From UBA6197 sp047638075 (GTDB taxonomy: Bacteria; Pseudomonadota; Alphaproteobacteria; Rhodobacterales; Rhodobacteraceae): 64,000 nucleotides of DNA. The notes under the pieces were generated by a model that worked only from the letters and a program-made list of their open reading frames with translations, made no database searches and was not told where the DNA came from. Positions within the stretch are counted from its first letter, which is position 1; every line of letters begins with the position of its first letter. Where the stretch lies: NCBI RefSeq assembly GCF_047638075.1, contig NZ_JBLJBV010000018.1, forward strand, positions 1 to 64,000, written 5' to 3'. Below are positions 1-7,674 of the stretch, in pieces. A program made the translations under genes and the position numbers.

Positions 1-162
1 AACTGATGGCGTGGCGAATTCTGTCGGGGGTGGTGCGCATCGGGCCCTCTGAAACGTCGGGTCGTCCCGATAAAACATCCCAAGGCGGGGGAGGTCGTCC
101 TCACTTGCGGGTCATTATAGCGCAGGGGAAAGGTAAGACAAGCGATCAGCCTTGTCAGGTTT

Positions 163-939
163 TCAACGGCGGATCAGATCTTCAAAGAAGGTCGTGGCCT
201 TTGCGTTTGGCCCTGCATCGGCAATGCCTGATGCGCGCGCCAAAGCCTTGACCCGTTCAAGGCTGTTTTGCAGGTGTATCCGCATGGCACGGCGTGCTGC
301 CAACGGGTCTTGGCGTTCGATTGCGGTTACAACAGCGTCATGCTCACTGTGGATCCGCCCGAAATAGCTGGGCATGACGTCTTTTGAAACGACATGGCTC
401 AGCCTGAACCGGGGCGTGATGATCGGGCGCAGATAGGTCAGAAAAGCGTGGATGAATTCGTTCTTCGCGCCTGTCGCGATCATCAGGTGAAAGTCATAGT
501 CGTAATGGATCTGCACCACATTCGGATCGGACGGCCCCGCATCAACCTGTTCCATCAGTTCGCGGATCTTGCGGGCGTCTTCGGCGGTGCGTCTTTCGGC
601 GCAAAGCCCGGCGGCCTCGACCTCGACGGCAAGCCGCAGTTCCAGCAGCGCGATGGTTTCGGGCAGGGTCGACAGCGCCTCTTGCGGGATTGAAAAGGTC
701 GAGGGCTGCGGCGCCTCGCTGACGAAAACGCCGCGCCCCTGTTGCGGTATCACCAGCCCCTCATGGCGCAGGCGCGCCACGGCCTCACGGATGACGGTGC
801 GGCTGACCTCAAACTGCACGCAGAGCTCTGCCTCGGTGGGAAGTTGCGTGCCGGGCGCAAGCTGGCCGGACTGAATCTGCGCCAACAGGCTGTCTGCGAC
901 AACCGTGGACAGTGCTTTGCGTTTGGGCACCCTGGGCAT
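163..939 (-). CDS. GntR-family regulator, FCD (FadR) subfamily
   Basis: 258 aa, usual length for the FCD group. Residues about 8-75 form the winged-helix GntR domain (LPTEAELCVQFEVSRTVIREA followed by a wing ending GRGVFV). Residues about 90-235 form the all-helical FCD ligand domain, with the metal-binding pattern of Asp/His residues typical of organic-acid sensing members (for example HYDYDFHLMIA and the later SEHDAVVTAI). It is the last gene of the minus-strand set with the reductase, AroE-like, SDR and RidA genes, 79 bases after ridA. I infer that it controls this set and perhaps the divergent aldolase operon through the palindrome at 3943-3960. The ligand is not predictable. Confidence 0.88.
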   Translation of the reverse strand: MPRVPKRKALSTVVADSLLAQIQSGQLAPGTQLPTEAELCVQFEVSRTVIREAVARLRHEGLVIPQQGRGVFVSEAPQPSTFSIPQEALSTLPETIALLELRLAVEVEAAGLCAERRTAEDARKIRELMEQVDAGPSDPNVVQIHYDYDFHLMIATGAKNEFIHAFLTYLRPIITPRFRLSHVVSKDVMPSYFGRIHSEHDAVVTAIERQDPLAARRAMRIHLQNSLERVKALARASGIADAGPNAKATTFFEDLIRR

Positions 940-1018
940 ATGAATAATATCTTTTCTTAATGATACCTGATTTTCTGACAGAGCCGCCCGGCCAAGGCAA
1001 GGATATCATCAATCCCGG

Positions 1019-1366
1019 TCAGACAGCGGCGGTGACGATCAGTTCGACCAACATGCCCGGTTTTGCCATCCGCCCCTGACCGGAGGAACGCGCCGGCGCG
1101 TGTTCCATCGGCATCCAGGCATCCCAGACGGTATTAACCTCGGCAAAGTCGCGCACGTCGTCCAGCCACATCTGCACATGCAGGATTTTCGTCTTGTCCG
1201 TGCCCGCCTTGGCCAAAAGATCGTCGATCTTGGCCAGAACCTCGCGCATCTGGTCGGCGGCGGATTGGCCCGGCTCGGCCACTTGGCCGGTCAGATAGAG
1301 GGTGCCGTTATGGGTCACACCGTGGTGGATACGCGTGTCAAAATCAAAGCGGTTGATTGTAGTCAT
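1019..1366 (-). CDS. RidA/YjgF-family reactive intermediate deaminase
   Basis: 115 aa, the standard length of the Rid family. The sequence shows the family pattern: a TGQV turn in the first third, a QMREVLAKIDDLLAKAG helix, and a C-terminal PARSSGQGRMAKPGMLVELI stretch carrying the conserved Arg and Glu of the active site. RidA proteins hydrolyse 2-aminoacrylate and other enamine/imine intermediates made by PLP or FAD amino-acid enzymes. Its start overlaps the SDR stop by one base, so the two are translationally coupled. Its presence suggests that the pathway forms an imine or enamine, which fits the FAD oxidoreductase in the divergent operon. That link is inference. Confidence 0.88.
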   Translation of the reverse strand: MTTINRFDFDTRIHHGVTHNGTLYLTGQVAEPGQSAADQMREVLAKIDDLLAKAGTDKTKILHVQMWLDDVRDFAEVNTVWDAWMPMEHAPARSSGQGRMAKPGMLVELIVTAAV

Positions 1367-2175
1367 TATTCTTTTCCTTCTGGTTTTCGGATTGGGTTAC
1401 CTTGCAGGTAATGGGCATAGGGGGCCTGAACCAACCAGCCCGCATCAACCGGCAGCGTCACCCCGGTAATCGACGAGGCTTGGTCCGAGCATAAAAACAG
1501 CGCTGCGGCGGCCACGTCGGCAGGGTCAACAAAACGGCGCAGCGCGGTGGTGGCCTTGATCGCATCGGGGTTACGTTCGCCCGCAGCGATCTTGGCCTTC
1601 AGCCCGTCCGACAGCGTGTACCCCGGCGCAACCGCATTGACGCGCACACCCTTTGGCCCCAGCTCAGCGGCGAGTATCTGGGTCAGCGCCAAAACCGCGT
1701 GTTTGCCCGGCGTATAGGCCGGCAGCGACAGCGGCGCAAAAGACGCGAGCGACCCGACATTAAGGATTGCCCCGCGCCCCTTGGCCGCCATGATCCGGCC
1801 AAAGACCTGACAACCGACCAGCGTACCACGGTAATTGATCCGCCACATCCGTTCGTCTTCGTCCAGATCCTGATCCAGCACATGCTGGCCGCTTTGCAAG
1901 ATGCCCGCGCAGTTGATCAGCACATCGGGCGCGCCAAACCCCGCCACCACGGCATCCGCCAGCGCGGTCAGCGAGGCCGGGTTCGCCACATCGGTTTCAA
2001 TAAATTCCGCCGCCGGCGCCCCTGCGGCGCGGCAAGCATCGGCGGCACGGGCGCCGCGTTCTGCATCACGGCCCGCAACGATAACGGTGCAGCCCTTGCC
2101 GGAAAACCCCTCGGCAATGGCGCGGCCAATGCCTGCGGTGCCGCCAATGACCACGACGATGCGCGTATCAGCCAT
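1366..2175 (-). CDS. short-chain dehydrogenase/reductase (SDR)
   Basis: 269 aa classical SDR. The N-terminal Rossmann motif is GGTAGIG, followed by NCAG in strand 4, an active-site Ser (VGSLASFAPL) and YTPGK as the YxxxK catalytic pair. The start at 2175 (MADTRIVVVIGG) is preferred because it gives an 8-base overlap with the upstream AroE-like gene and puts the Rossmann strand at the N-terminus; an upstream ATG at 2202 would add nine residues. It probably oxidises or reduces a hydroxyl/keto group of the pathway intermediate. The substrate cannot be read from the sequence. Confidence 0.85.
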   Translation of the reverse strand: MADTRIVVVIGGTAGIGRAIAEGFSGKGCTVIVAGRDAERGARAADACRAAGAPAAEFIETDVANPASLTALADAVVAGFGAPDVLINCAGILQSGQHVLDQDLDEDERMWRINYRGTLVGCQVFGRIMAAKGRGAILNVGSLASFAPLSLPAYTPGKHAVLALTQILAAELGPKGVRVNAVAPGYTLSDGLKAKIAAGERNPDAIKATTALRRFVDPADVAAAALFLCSDQASSITGVTLPVDAGWLVQAPYAHYLQGNPIRKPEGKE

Positions 2176-2980
2176 TGCCGCGATCCTTGCGGTCGACATC
2201 AAAGAAATCCGCCATCGCCTCGATCTGGAAAGCCATCATCGGGCGGCCACGCTGAATTTGGCATCCCGCCTTTTCCGCCGCTTGCAAAAGCGCGGTTTCA
2301 GCCGGTTCCATGATGATATCCACCACCAGCATATCGGGTGTCAGCCCGGTCACATCCAGCGGCAACGGGTCGCCCGCGTGCATCCCGACGGGGGTGGCGT
2401 TCACTGCAATATCCATGCCGCGCGGATCGGCGGGGCCAACCGCGATGCGGCAATCGGGGAAGGCGCGGCCGACCAGTTCGGCCAGCTTTGCGGCGCGGCT
2501 GGCGTCAATGTCATTCAGCCGGATCTCGGCGGCGCCCGCTTCGGCAAGGCAATAGGCGATTGACGCCCCCGCGCCGCCCGCACCCACCTGCAACACCCGC
2601 TTGCCCGCAATCTGCCGGTTCGCCGCCTTTAGCCCGTCGATAAAGCCCACACCGTCAAAGTTATCGGCATACCAGCTACCATCGGGCAGCCTGCGGACCG
2701 AGTTCGCGCTGTTCACCCGCGCGGCGCGGTCATGCGCGCCGCTGCATTTTTCAAACACTGCAATCTTGTAGGGAACCGAGATGATCATCCCGCGCACATT
2801 TTGTGCCGCCGTCAGGCCCGCCCAAAAGGTCTCAAAATCTGCGGGCTTGCAGGTCAGCGGCACCATCAGGCTATCCAGCCCGCGCTCCTCAAAAAGCGCG
2901 TTGAAATCACCGGGGCTTTTGGCATGGTCAACCGGATGCGCAAGCATCACGAACACATCAGCTTTTCCCGTTCCGCGCAT
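2168..2980 (-). CDS. shikimate/quinate dehydrogenase-like NAD(P) oxidoreductase (AroE family)
   Basis: 270 aa. The AroE fold is visible: an N-terminal substrate domain with HAKSP (counterpart of the SKSP binding loop), SVPYK carrying the catalytic Lys, NFDGVGF carrying the catalytic Asp (NTDGxGF in true AroE), then the GAGGAGASIAY nucleotide loop at about 127-137. The variant substrate loops and the catabolic context argue against biosynthetic AroE. It is more likely a quinate/shikimate-type or sugar-acid dehydrogenase paralogue. It shares one base with the preceding reductase stop/start and overlaps the SDR by 8 bases, so all are co-translated. Confidence 0.82.
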   Translation of the reverse strand: MRGTGKADVFVMLAHPVDHAKSPGDFNALFEERGLDSLMVPLTCKPADFETFWAGLTAAQNVRGMIISVPYKIAVFEKCSGAHDRAARVNSANSVRRLPDGSWYADNFDGVGFIDGLKAANRQIAGKRVLQVGAGGAGASIAYCLAEAGAAEIRLNDIDASRAAKLAELVGRAFPDCRIAVGPADPRGMDIAVNATPVGMHAGDPLPLDVTGLTPDMLVVDIIMEPAETALLQAAEKAGCQIQRGRPMMAFQIEAMADFFDVDRKDRGNG

Positions 2981-3873
2981 CAGGCTTTCTCCTTTTCATG
3001 GGGGTGTGTTAGCGCCGCCATCCGTTCCAGTGCCCGGACAAGGGCCGAATGATCGGCATCGCCGTCGCCGTGTGCGGCGCAGCTGTTCAGCAATTCCTGG
3101 GTCGTTGCGGTGTTGGGCAGCGACACGCCAAGGCTGCGCGCGCTGGACAATGCAAGCCCAAGGTCTTTTTGGTGCAGGCGGATCCGGAATCCGGGCGCGA
3201 AATTGCGGTTGATCATCCGTTCACCGTGCACCTCCAGCACACGCGATCCGGCAAAGCCGCCCATCAGCGCCGCGCGCACGCGGGCCGGGTCACACCCGGC
3301 TTTCGCGGCAAATACCAACGCCTCGGAAACGGCTTCGATGTTCAGCGCAACGATGATCTGATTGGCGATCTTGCAGGTCTGGCCCGCGCCATTTTCTTCA
3401 CCGACAAGGGTGATGTTCTTGCCCAGCAGCTTGAACAGCGGCTCTGCGCGGTCAAATTCAGCCTTCGGCCCCCCGGCCATGATCGTCAGGGTCGCGGCTT
3501 TGGCGCCCACCTCGCCACCGGACACCGGCGCATCAACATAGCCCGCCCCGGCGGCCCGAATTTTCGCGGCCATCTCTTTCGTCACGATCGGGCTGATCGA
3601 GCTCATGTCGATCACCAGCGCGCCTTTGGCAATGCCTTCAATAACACCACCGTCGCCCAACAAAACCGTCTCTACATCAGGGGTATCGGGCAGGATCGTG
3701 ATGATGATATCCGCCGCACGGGCCACATCGGCGGCGGTCGGCAGCACCGTCGCGGCCAGATCGGCGGGCAGGGGCGCGCGGTTCAGCGTTGTAAATATCT
3801 CATGCGATGCGGCTGCAAGGTGGCGGGCCATCGGCGCCCCCATGACCCCCAGACCTATAAACCCAAGCTTCAT
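2980..3873 (-). CDS. garR: 2-hydroxy-3-oxopropionate (tartronate semialdehyde) reductase-like protein
   Basis: 297 aa member of the beta-hydroxyacid dehydrogenase family. It has N-terminal GFIGLGVMGAPMA (NAD(P) binding), DAPVSGGEVGA (substrate binding) at about 119-129, and the catalytic Lys in GQTCKIANQ. The stretch GSRVLEVHGERMINRNFAPGF plus LHQKDLGLAL closely resembles GlxR/GarR, enzymes that reduce tartronate semialdehyde to glycerate. ATG 3873 is chosen because a G-rich Shine-Dalgarno lies about 7 bases upstream; ATG 3879 is almost on top of it. The divergent neighbour is a GarL-type aldolase, which produces tartronate semialdehyde, so the pair makes metabolic sense. A 3-hydroxyisobutyrate dehydrogenase role is the alternative. 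Confidence 0.85.
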   Translation of the reverse strand: MKLGFIGLGVMGAPMARHLAAASHEIFTTLNRAPLPADLAATVLPTAADVARAADIIITILPDTPDVETVLLGDGGVIEGIAKGALVIDMSSISPIVTKEMAAKIRAAGAGYVDAPVSGGEVGAKAATLTIMAGGPKAEFDRAEPLFKLLGKNITLVGEENGAGQTCKIANQIIVALNIEAVSEALVFAAKAGCDPARVRAALMGGFAGSRVLEVHGERMINRNFAPGFRIRLHQKDLGLALSSARSLGVSLPNTATTQELLNSCAAHGDGDADHSALVRALERMAALTHPHEKEKA

Positions 3874-3942
3874 TTTCATCCCCCCCTTCGGTTTCGTAAT
3901 CGCGCCGCTTGCAATGCAGCACTAGACGTGTTGCAACACTTA

Positions 3943-3960
3943 TTATATGACATCATATAA
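3943..3960. promoter_or_regulatory. perfect palindrome in divergent promoter region (candidate GntR operator)
   Basis: TTATATGA-CA-TCATATAA: two perfect 8-base arms around a 2-base centre, in the AT-rich gap between the garR-like gene and the aldolase gene. Size, symmetry and location fit a dimeric repressor site serving both operons. The FCD-type GntR encoded at 163-939 is the obvious candidate ligand. The sequence shows the symmetry; the partner is inference. Confidence 0.6.
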
Positions 3961-3993
3961 ATTACAACCCGATTCACCCCGGAGACGACAGCA

Positions 3994-4773
3994 ATGCAAA
4001 CACCCAGTATAAAAGAGCGGGAAAATAGCCTGAAAACAGCGGTGGCAGGCGGCAAAGCGGCCATCGGCATCTGGTGTTCGCTCGCCTCTGCGCTGACAAC
4101 CGAGGTGGTGGCGGGGTCAGGGGCCGATTGGCTGCTGATTGACGGTGAACACAGCCCCAACGACATGCGCAGCATCATGGCGCAGCTACAGACCGCTGCC
4201 GCGTTTGCGTGCGAACCGGTGGTGCGGCTGGTGGCGGATGATGTGACACATATCAAACAGGCGCTGGATATTGGCGCCCGCAGCCTGATGATCCCGAATG
4301 TGCGCACCGCTGAACAGGCCCGCGCCATCGTGGCCGCCATGGCCTATGCGCCGGGGGGGGTGCGCGGCTTTTCGGTTGGGCATCGTGCCAATGCGTTCGG
4401 GCGGATCGCGGGGTATCACGCCAATGCACGGCGCAATCAGCTATTGGCGGTGCAGATCGAATGTGAAACCGGCGTGGCCAACGCGGGCGAAATTGCCGCC
4501 ATCGACGGGGTGGATGTGCTGTTCGTCGGCCCCGGCGATCTTTCCACCAATATGGGCGCGATGGGCAACCCCGGCGCGGACCATGTGCAAAAGGCCATCG
4601 CCACGGTGCAGCGCGCCGCCGCCGATGCGGGCAAGGCCAGCGGTATTCTGGCCCCCGCCAAGGCAGATGCTGACCGATACCTTGCCGCCGGTTTTACCAT
4701 GGTGGCCGTGGGGTCAGACCTTGGCCTGCTTGCGCGCGGCTCTGACGCGCTGATCGCTTCTTTCACCCGCTAG
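3994..4773 (+). CDS. HpcH/HpaI-type class II aldolase (2-keto-3-deoxy-glucarate aldolase-like)
   Basis: 259 aa, normal for the family. Visible landmarks are LLIDGEHSPND with the catalytic His near residue 53, PVVRLV with the phosphate/carboxylate-binding Arg, QIECETGVANAGEIAAIDGVD with the metal-binding Glu, and GPGDLS with the metal-binding Asp. These enzymes split 2-keto-3-deoxy acids to pyruvate plus an aldehyde. GarL gives pyruvate and tartronate semialdehyde, the substrate of the reductase encoded divergently. It is first in the plus-strand operon, 13 bases before the FAD oxidoreductase. The exact substrate is unproven. Confidence 0.87.
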   Translation: MQTPSIKERENSLKTAVAGGKAAIGIWCSLASALTTEVVAGSGADWLLIDGEHSPNDMRSIMAQLQTAAAFACEPVVRLVADDVTHIKQALDIGARSLMIPNVRTAEQARAIVAAMAYAPGGVRGFSVGHRANAFGRIAGYHANARRNQLLAVQIECETGVANAGEIAAIDGVDVLFVGPGDLSTNMGAMGNPGADHVQKAIATVQRAAADAGKASGILAPAKADADRYLAAGFTMVAVGSDLGLLARGSDALIASFTR

Positions 4774-4786
4774 GACGAGAACCAAA

Positions 4787-6004
4787 ATGCCGATACCTCC
4801 TTACAAGGCCCCCAAACAGCGCCGCTATGATGTCGTGATTGTCGGGGGGGCCGCGGTTGGCTCATCCGTCGCCTATTGGCTGTCGACCGAAATGGGCGAA
4901 AAAATCTCGGTCCTCGTGGTTGAACGGGACAGCAGCTACGAATTTTCGTCAACCGCACTGTCGACCAGCGCGATCCGGCAGCAATATTCAAACCCGATCA
5001 ACGTGACGATCAGCCAGTTCGGGGTCGAAATCATCCGCAACTTCGCTGACCGGATGGGCAAGTTCTTTCCCGGCGAACCCGCCCCCGATCTGGGGTTCAA
5101 GGAATACGGCTACCTTTACTGCTGCACCCCCGAAGGCGTGGATGCCGCCAAGGACCGGGTCGAATTGCAGCGCAACCTCGGCGCGCATACGGTGTTTCTG
5201 GACCCCGGCGCGCTGAAGGAAAAATTCCCTTGGGTCAATGTCGAAGACCTCGGCGGTGCCTCCTGGGGGGCCGAGGCCGAGGGTTGGTTTGACTCGATGG
5301 GGTTGCTGACCGGCTTTCGTCGCGGCGCACGGGCGCAAGGCGTGGAATATGTAGACAACGCCGTGACCGGGCTTGGCCTTGAGGGTGGGACGGTCAAAAC
5401 CGTGCAACTGTCGACCGGCGAGGTGATTTCCTGCGGCACGCTGGTCAATGCCGCCGGCCCGCGCGCACAGATGATTGCCGCAATGGCGGGGCTGTCCATC
5501 CCGGTCGAGCCCCGCAAACGGCACAGCTTCGTCTTTGCGTCGGCCACGCCAATTCCCGGCCGGATGCCGAACGTGATTGATCTGACCGGCACCTTCGTGC
5601 GCCCGGAAGGCGAGCTGTTCCTGACCGGCAACACCCCCGAAAACGACGGCCCCGCAGGCTATGACGATTTTGAGACACGCCATGAAGAGTTTGAAGAACG
5701 TCTCTGGCCCTCGCTCTGGCACCGGATACCGGCGTTTGACGCGCTGCGGATTCAGCAGTCCTGGACCGGCCATTATGAATACAACACCCTCGATCACAAC
5801 GGTATCGTCGGCTTTCACCCCGAGGTGACGAACTTCATGTTCGCCAACGGTTTTTCCGGCCACGGGCTGCAACAATCGCCCGCCGTCGGCCGCGCGGTGA
5901 TGGAGCTGATTGTCCATGGCGGTTTTCGCACGCTGGACCTGACCCCGTTCCGCTATGAACGCATCCCGGCGAACGAACCGTTCCTGGAAGACGCCGTAAT
6001 CTGA
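4787..6004 (+). CDS. FAD-dependent oxidoreductase, DAO family
   Basis: 405 aa. The N-terminal dinucleotide motif VVIVGGAAVGSSVAYWL lies at about 16-32, with VVERD for the ribose hydroxyls, TSAIRQQYS typical of the FOXRED1/sarcosine-oxidase-like branch, NAAGPRA in mid-protein and a C-terminal ANGFSGHGLQQSPAVGR FAD loop. Family members oxidise secondary or N-methyl amines and amino acids, giving imines that hydrolyse to keto or aldehyde products. The RidA protein in the divergent operon would suit such an imine. The gene sits 13 bases after the aldolase gene. The substrate is not identifiable. Confidence 0.85.
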   Translation: MPIPPYKAPKQRRYDVVIVGGAAVGSSVAYWLSTEMGEKISVLVVERDSSYEFSSTALSTSAIRQQYSNPINVTISQFGVEIIRNFADRMGKFFPGEPAPDLGFKEYGYLYCCTPEGVDAAKDRVELQRNLGAHTVFLDPGALKEKFPWVNVEDLGGASWGAEAEGWFDSMGLLTGFRRGARAQGVEYVDNAVTGLGLEGGTVKTVQLSTGEVISCGTLVNAAGPRAQMIAAMAGLSIPVEPRKRHSFVFASATPIPGRMPNVIDLTGTFVRPEGELFLTGNTPENDGPAGYDDFETRHEEFEERLWPSLWHRIPAFDALRIQQSWTGHYEYNTLDHNGIVGFHPEVTNFMFANGFSGHGLQQSPAVGRAVMELIVHGGFRTLDLTPFRYERIPANEPFLEDAVI

Positions 6005-6042
6005 TGCGCCCGCCCGCCAGTCAAAAAGCCCCCGGCGCCATC

Positions 6043-6059
6043 GGAAAGAATTTCTTTCC
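6043..6059. promoter_or_regulatory. 17-base perfect inverted repeat upstream of SDR gene
   Basis: GGAAAGAA-T-TTCTTTCC, 8-base arms around one base, 76 bases before the TTG start of the next SDR gene and 38 bases after the FAD oxidoreductase stop. With a one-base centre it cannot fold well as RNA, so a protein-binding operator is more likely than a terminator. A TT-rich stretch follows at about 6067-6082. Which regulator binds is unknown. Confidence 0.4.
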
Positions 6060-6134
6060 CAGTGTCGTTAATTCTTGTTTTTGGACCGGGCGTCCGCTGC
6101 GTAACCTGACCCAGGGACAAGTGGAGGAAAACAG

Positions 6135-6848
6135 TTGAAAACAGCGTTCATCACTGGCGCGACTAGCGGAATCGGCCACGCCATGGCGCTGGAACTTGCC
6201 CGCGCCGGATACAAGGTTTACGCCGTCGGCCGCAGCGCCACAGCCCTGGAGGCGCTAAAGGCCGAAGGGCTGGATATAGCCCCGATCGCGCTTGACATAA
6301 CAGACCGCGAGGCGCTGGAAGATGTGGTTTCCGGGCTGGAGATTGACGTTCTGATCAACAATGCCGGGATCATGCCGCCGCTGGGGAATTTCGCGGATAC
6401 CGCCATTTCCGATATCGACGCGGCGTTAGAGGTGAACCTGAGTGCTGCGATATTGCTGACGCGGATGGTTGTGCCGCACATGCGCGAACGCCGTGCCGGG
6501 CATGTGCTGTTCACCGGGTCGTCCGCGGCGCATGCGACCTACCCCAATATCGCCGTCTATACCGCAACAAAGGCCGCCATTGCCGGTTTTGCGGGCGCGC
6601 TGCGGGCCGATCTTGCGCCCTTTGGCGTCCGCGTGACCGAGATTGTTCCGGGCCGGGTTGAAACGCAGCTTTATAAAGACGTCCTTGATGAAAAGACACG
6701 CGCCGCGATGTATGCGGGGCAGATCGCCGTGCAGCCAGAAGATGTAGCCAGAATGGTCGTCGCGGTGCTGGCGCTGCCGCAATGGGCCGATGTCACCCGC
6801 TTTGACATCATGCCGACCAATCCCACCACCCCAACCGGAAAAAAGTGA
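6135..6848 (+). CDS. short-chain dehydrogenase (SDR), TTG start
   Basis: 237 aa classical SDR. It has TGATSGIG at residues 7-14, NNAG at about 76-79, catalytic Ser in FTGSSAAH, and YTATK as YxxxK. The TTG codon at 6135 is preferred because a GGAGG ribosome site at 6123-6127 stands 7 bases away and the Rossmann strand begins immediately. It lies 130 bases after the FAD oxidoreductase gene, behind the inverted repeat at 6043-6059, and 7 bases before a second SDR. Its role is probably redox conversion of an alcohol/ketone in the island's pathway; the substrate is unknown. Confidence 0.85.
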   Translation: MKTAFITGATSGIGHAMALELARAGYKVYAVGRSATALEALKAEGLDIAPIALDITDREALEDVVSGLEIDVLINNAGIMPPLGNFADTAISDIDAALEVNLSAAILLTRMVVPHMRERRAGHVLFTGSSAAHATYPNIAVYTATKAAIAGFAGALRADLAPFGVRVTEIVPGRVETQLYKDVLDEKTRAAMYAGQIAVQPEDVARMVVAVLALPQWADVTRFDIMPTNPTTPTGKK

Positions 6849-6855
6849 GGCCAGA

Positions 6856-7605
6856 ATGAAGGATCTTTCAGTTCTAATCGTCGGTGGAGGCTCTGGCCTT
6901 GGGGCGCTCTTGGCCCAGATGGCGGTCGAGGCGGGCGCCTCGGCGGTGGGGATCATCGACATCAACCCCGACGCCGCCGAAAAGGCCCTGGCCTCGGCCC
7001 GCGAAAAGGGTCTGCCCACGGCTTCGGCAAAATGCGACATTCAGGTTGGCCCGCAATGCCACGCCGCCTTTGGCAGCATCGTTGCGGCACTTGGCCGGGT
7101 TGATACGGTGATCAACTGCGCCGCGATCTATCCGCGCCGCCCGATCCTTGAGATTACCGACGCCGAATGGGACGCCTCGAACGGGATCAACGTCAAGGGC
7201 ACCTATCACATGGCGGTCGCCGCAATCCGGCATATGCAGACCCAAGACCCCAAAGCCCATGTGCGCGGCCGGATCGTCAACCTGACCTCGGTCGATGCGT
7301 TCAAGGCGCACCCGCAAAACGCCCATTACGCGGCAACCAAGGCGGCGGTGGTCAGCCTGACCCGTTCAATGGCGCATGAGGTGGCCAAGGATGGTATCCT
7401 GATCAATTCCGTGGCCCCCGCCGGTATGGCGACCGACCGCGCCCGCGAGCTTGGCTTTCTGGACGAACTGGCAAAGGCCAGCCCCTTGGGTCGTGGCGCG
7501 ATGCCCACAGAGATAGCCGAATGGGTATTGATGGCCGGCGGCCCGAAAAACACCTATATGACTGGCGAAAACATCATTGTTTCAGGCGGTTACATCTACG
7601 CCTGA
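6856..7605 (+). CDS. short-chain dehydrogenase (SDR)
   Basis: 249 aa. It has GGGSGLG as a variant of the TGxxxGIG loop, NCAA instead of NNAG, catalytic Ser in LTSVDAF, and YAATK as YxxxK. The C-terminus ends GGYIYA, like many 250-residue FabG-type proteins. ATG 6856 is chosen because it lies 7 bases after the previous stop with GAGGCC upstream and starts the Rossmann strand; a longer reading frame would overlap the previous SDR. It is the third SDR of the island, so the substrate probably carries several hydroxyl groups. That last point is inference. Confidence 0.85.
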   Translation: MKDLSVLIVGGGSGLGALLAQMAVEAGASAVGIIDINPDAAEKALASAREKGLPTASAKCDIQVGPQCHAAFGSIVAALGRVDTVINCAAIYPRRPILEITDAEWDASNGINVKGTYHMAVAAIRHMQTQDPKAHVRGRIVNLTSVDAFKAHPQNAHYAATKAAVVSLTRSMAHEVAKDGILINSVAPAGMATDRARELGFLDELAKASPLGRGAMPTEIAEWVLMAGGPKNTYMTGENIIVSGGYIYA

Positions 7606-7616
7606 TAAGATCCACC

Positions 7617-7640
7617 GCTGTGTGCTACTGTTCGCACAGC
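7617..7640 (+). terminator. stem-loop between SDR and lysR genes
   Basis: GCTGTGTG and CGCACAGC can pair (7 of 8 positions) around an 8-base loop, 11 bases after the SDR stop. No T-run follows, so it is a weak terminator or an RNA-processing hairpin rather than a canonical intrinsic terminator. Confidence 0.35.
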
Positions 7641-7674
7641 CCCGTTCACCCCCCGCCGAAAGGAGGCGCTGATC

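Noticed and set aside
6..251. 81-codon plus-strand frame at the left edge
   Set aside because: It runs into the antisense of the GntR gene, has no ribosome site or family resemblance, and bases 1-162 show no other support for a gene.
4353..4360. Eight-G tract within the aldolase gene
   Set aside because: The reading frame and family alignment run through it unbroken, so there is no sign of a frameshift.
4988..5917. 309-codon minus-strand frame inside the FAD oxidoreductase gene
   Set aside because: Antisense shadow with no recognisable domain; the plus-strand gene is intact.
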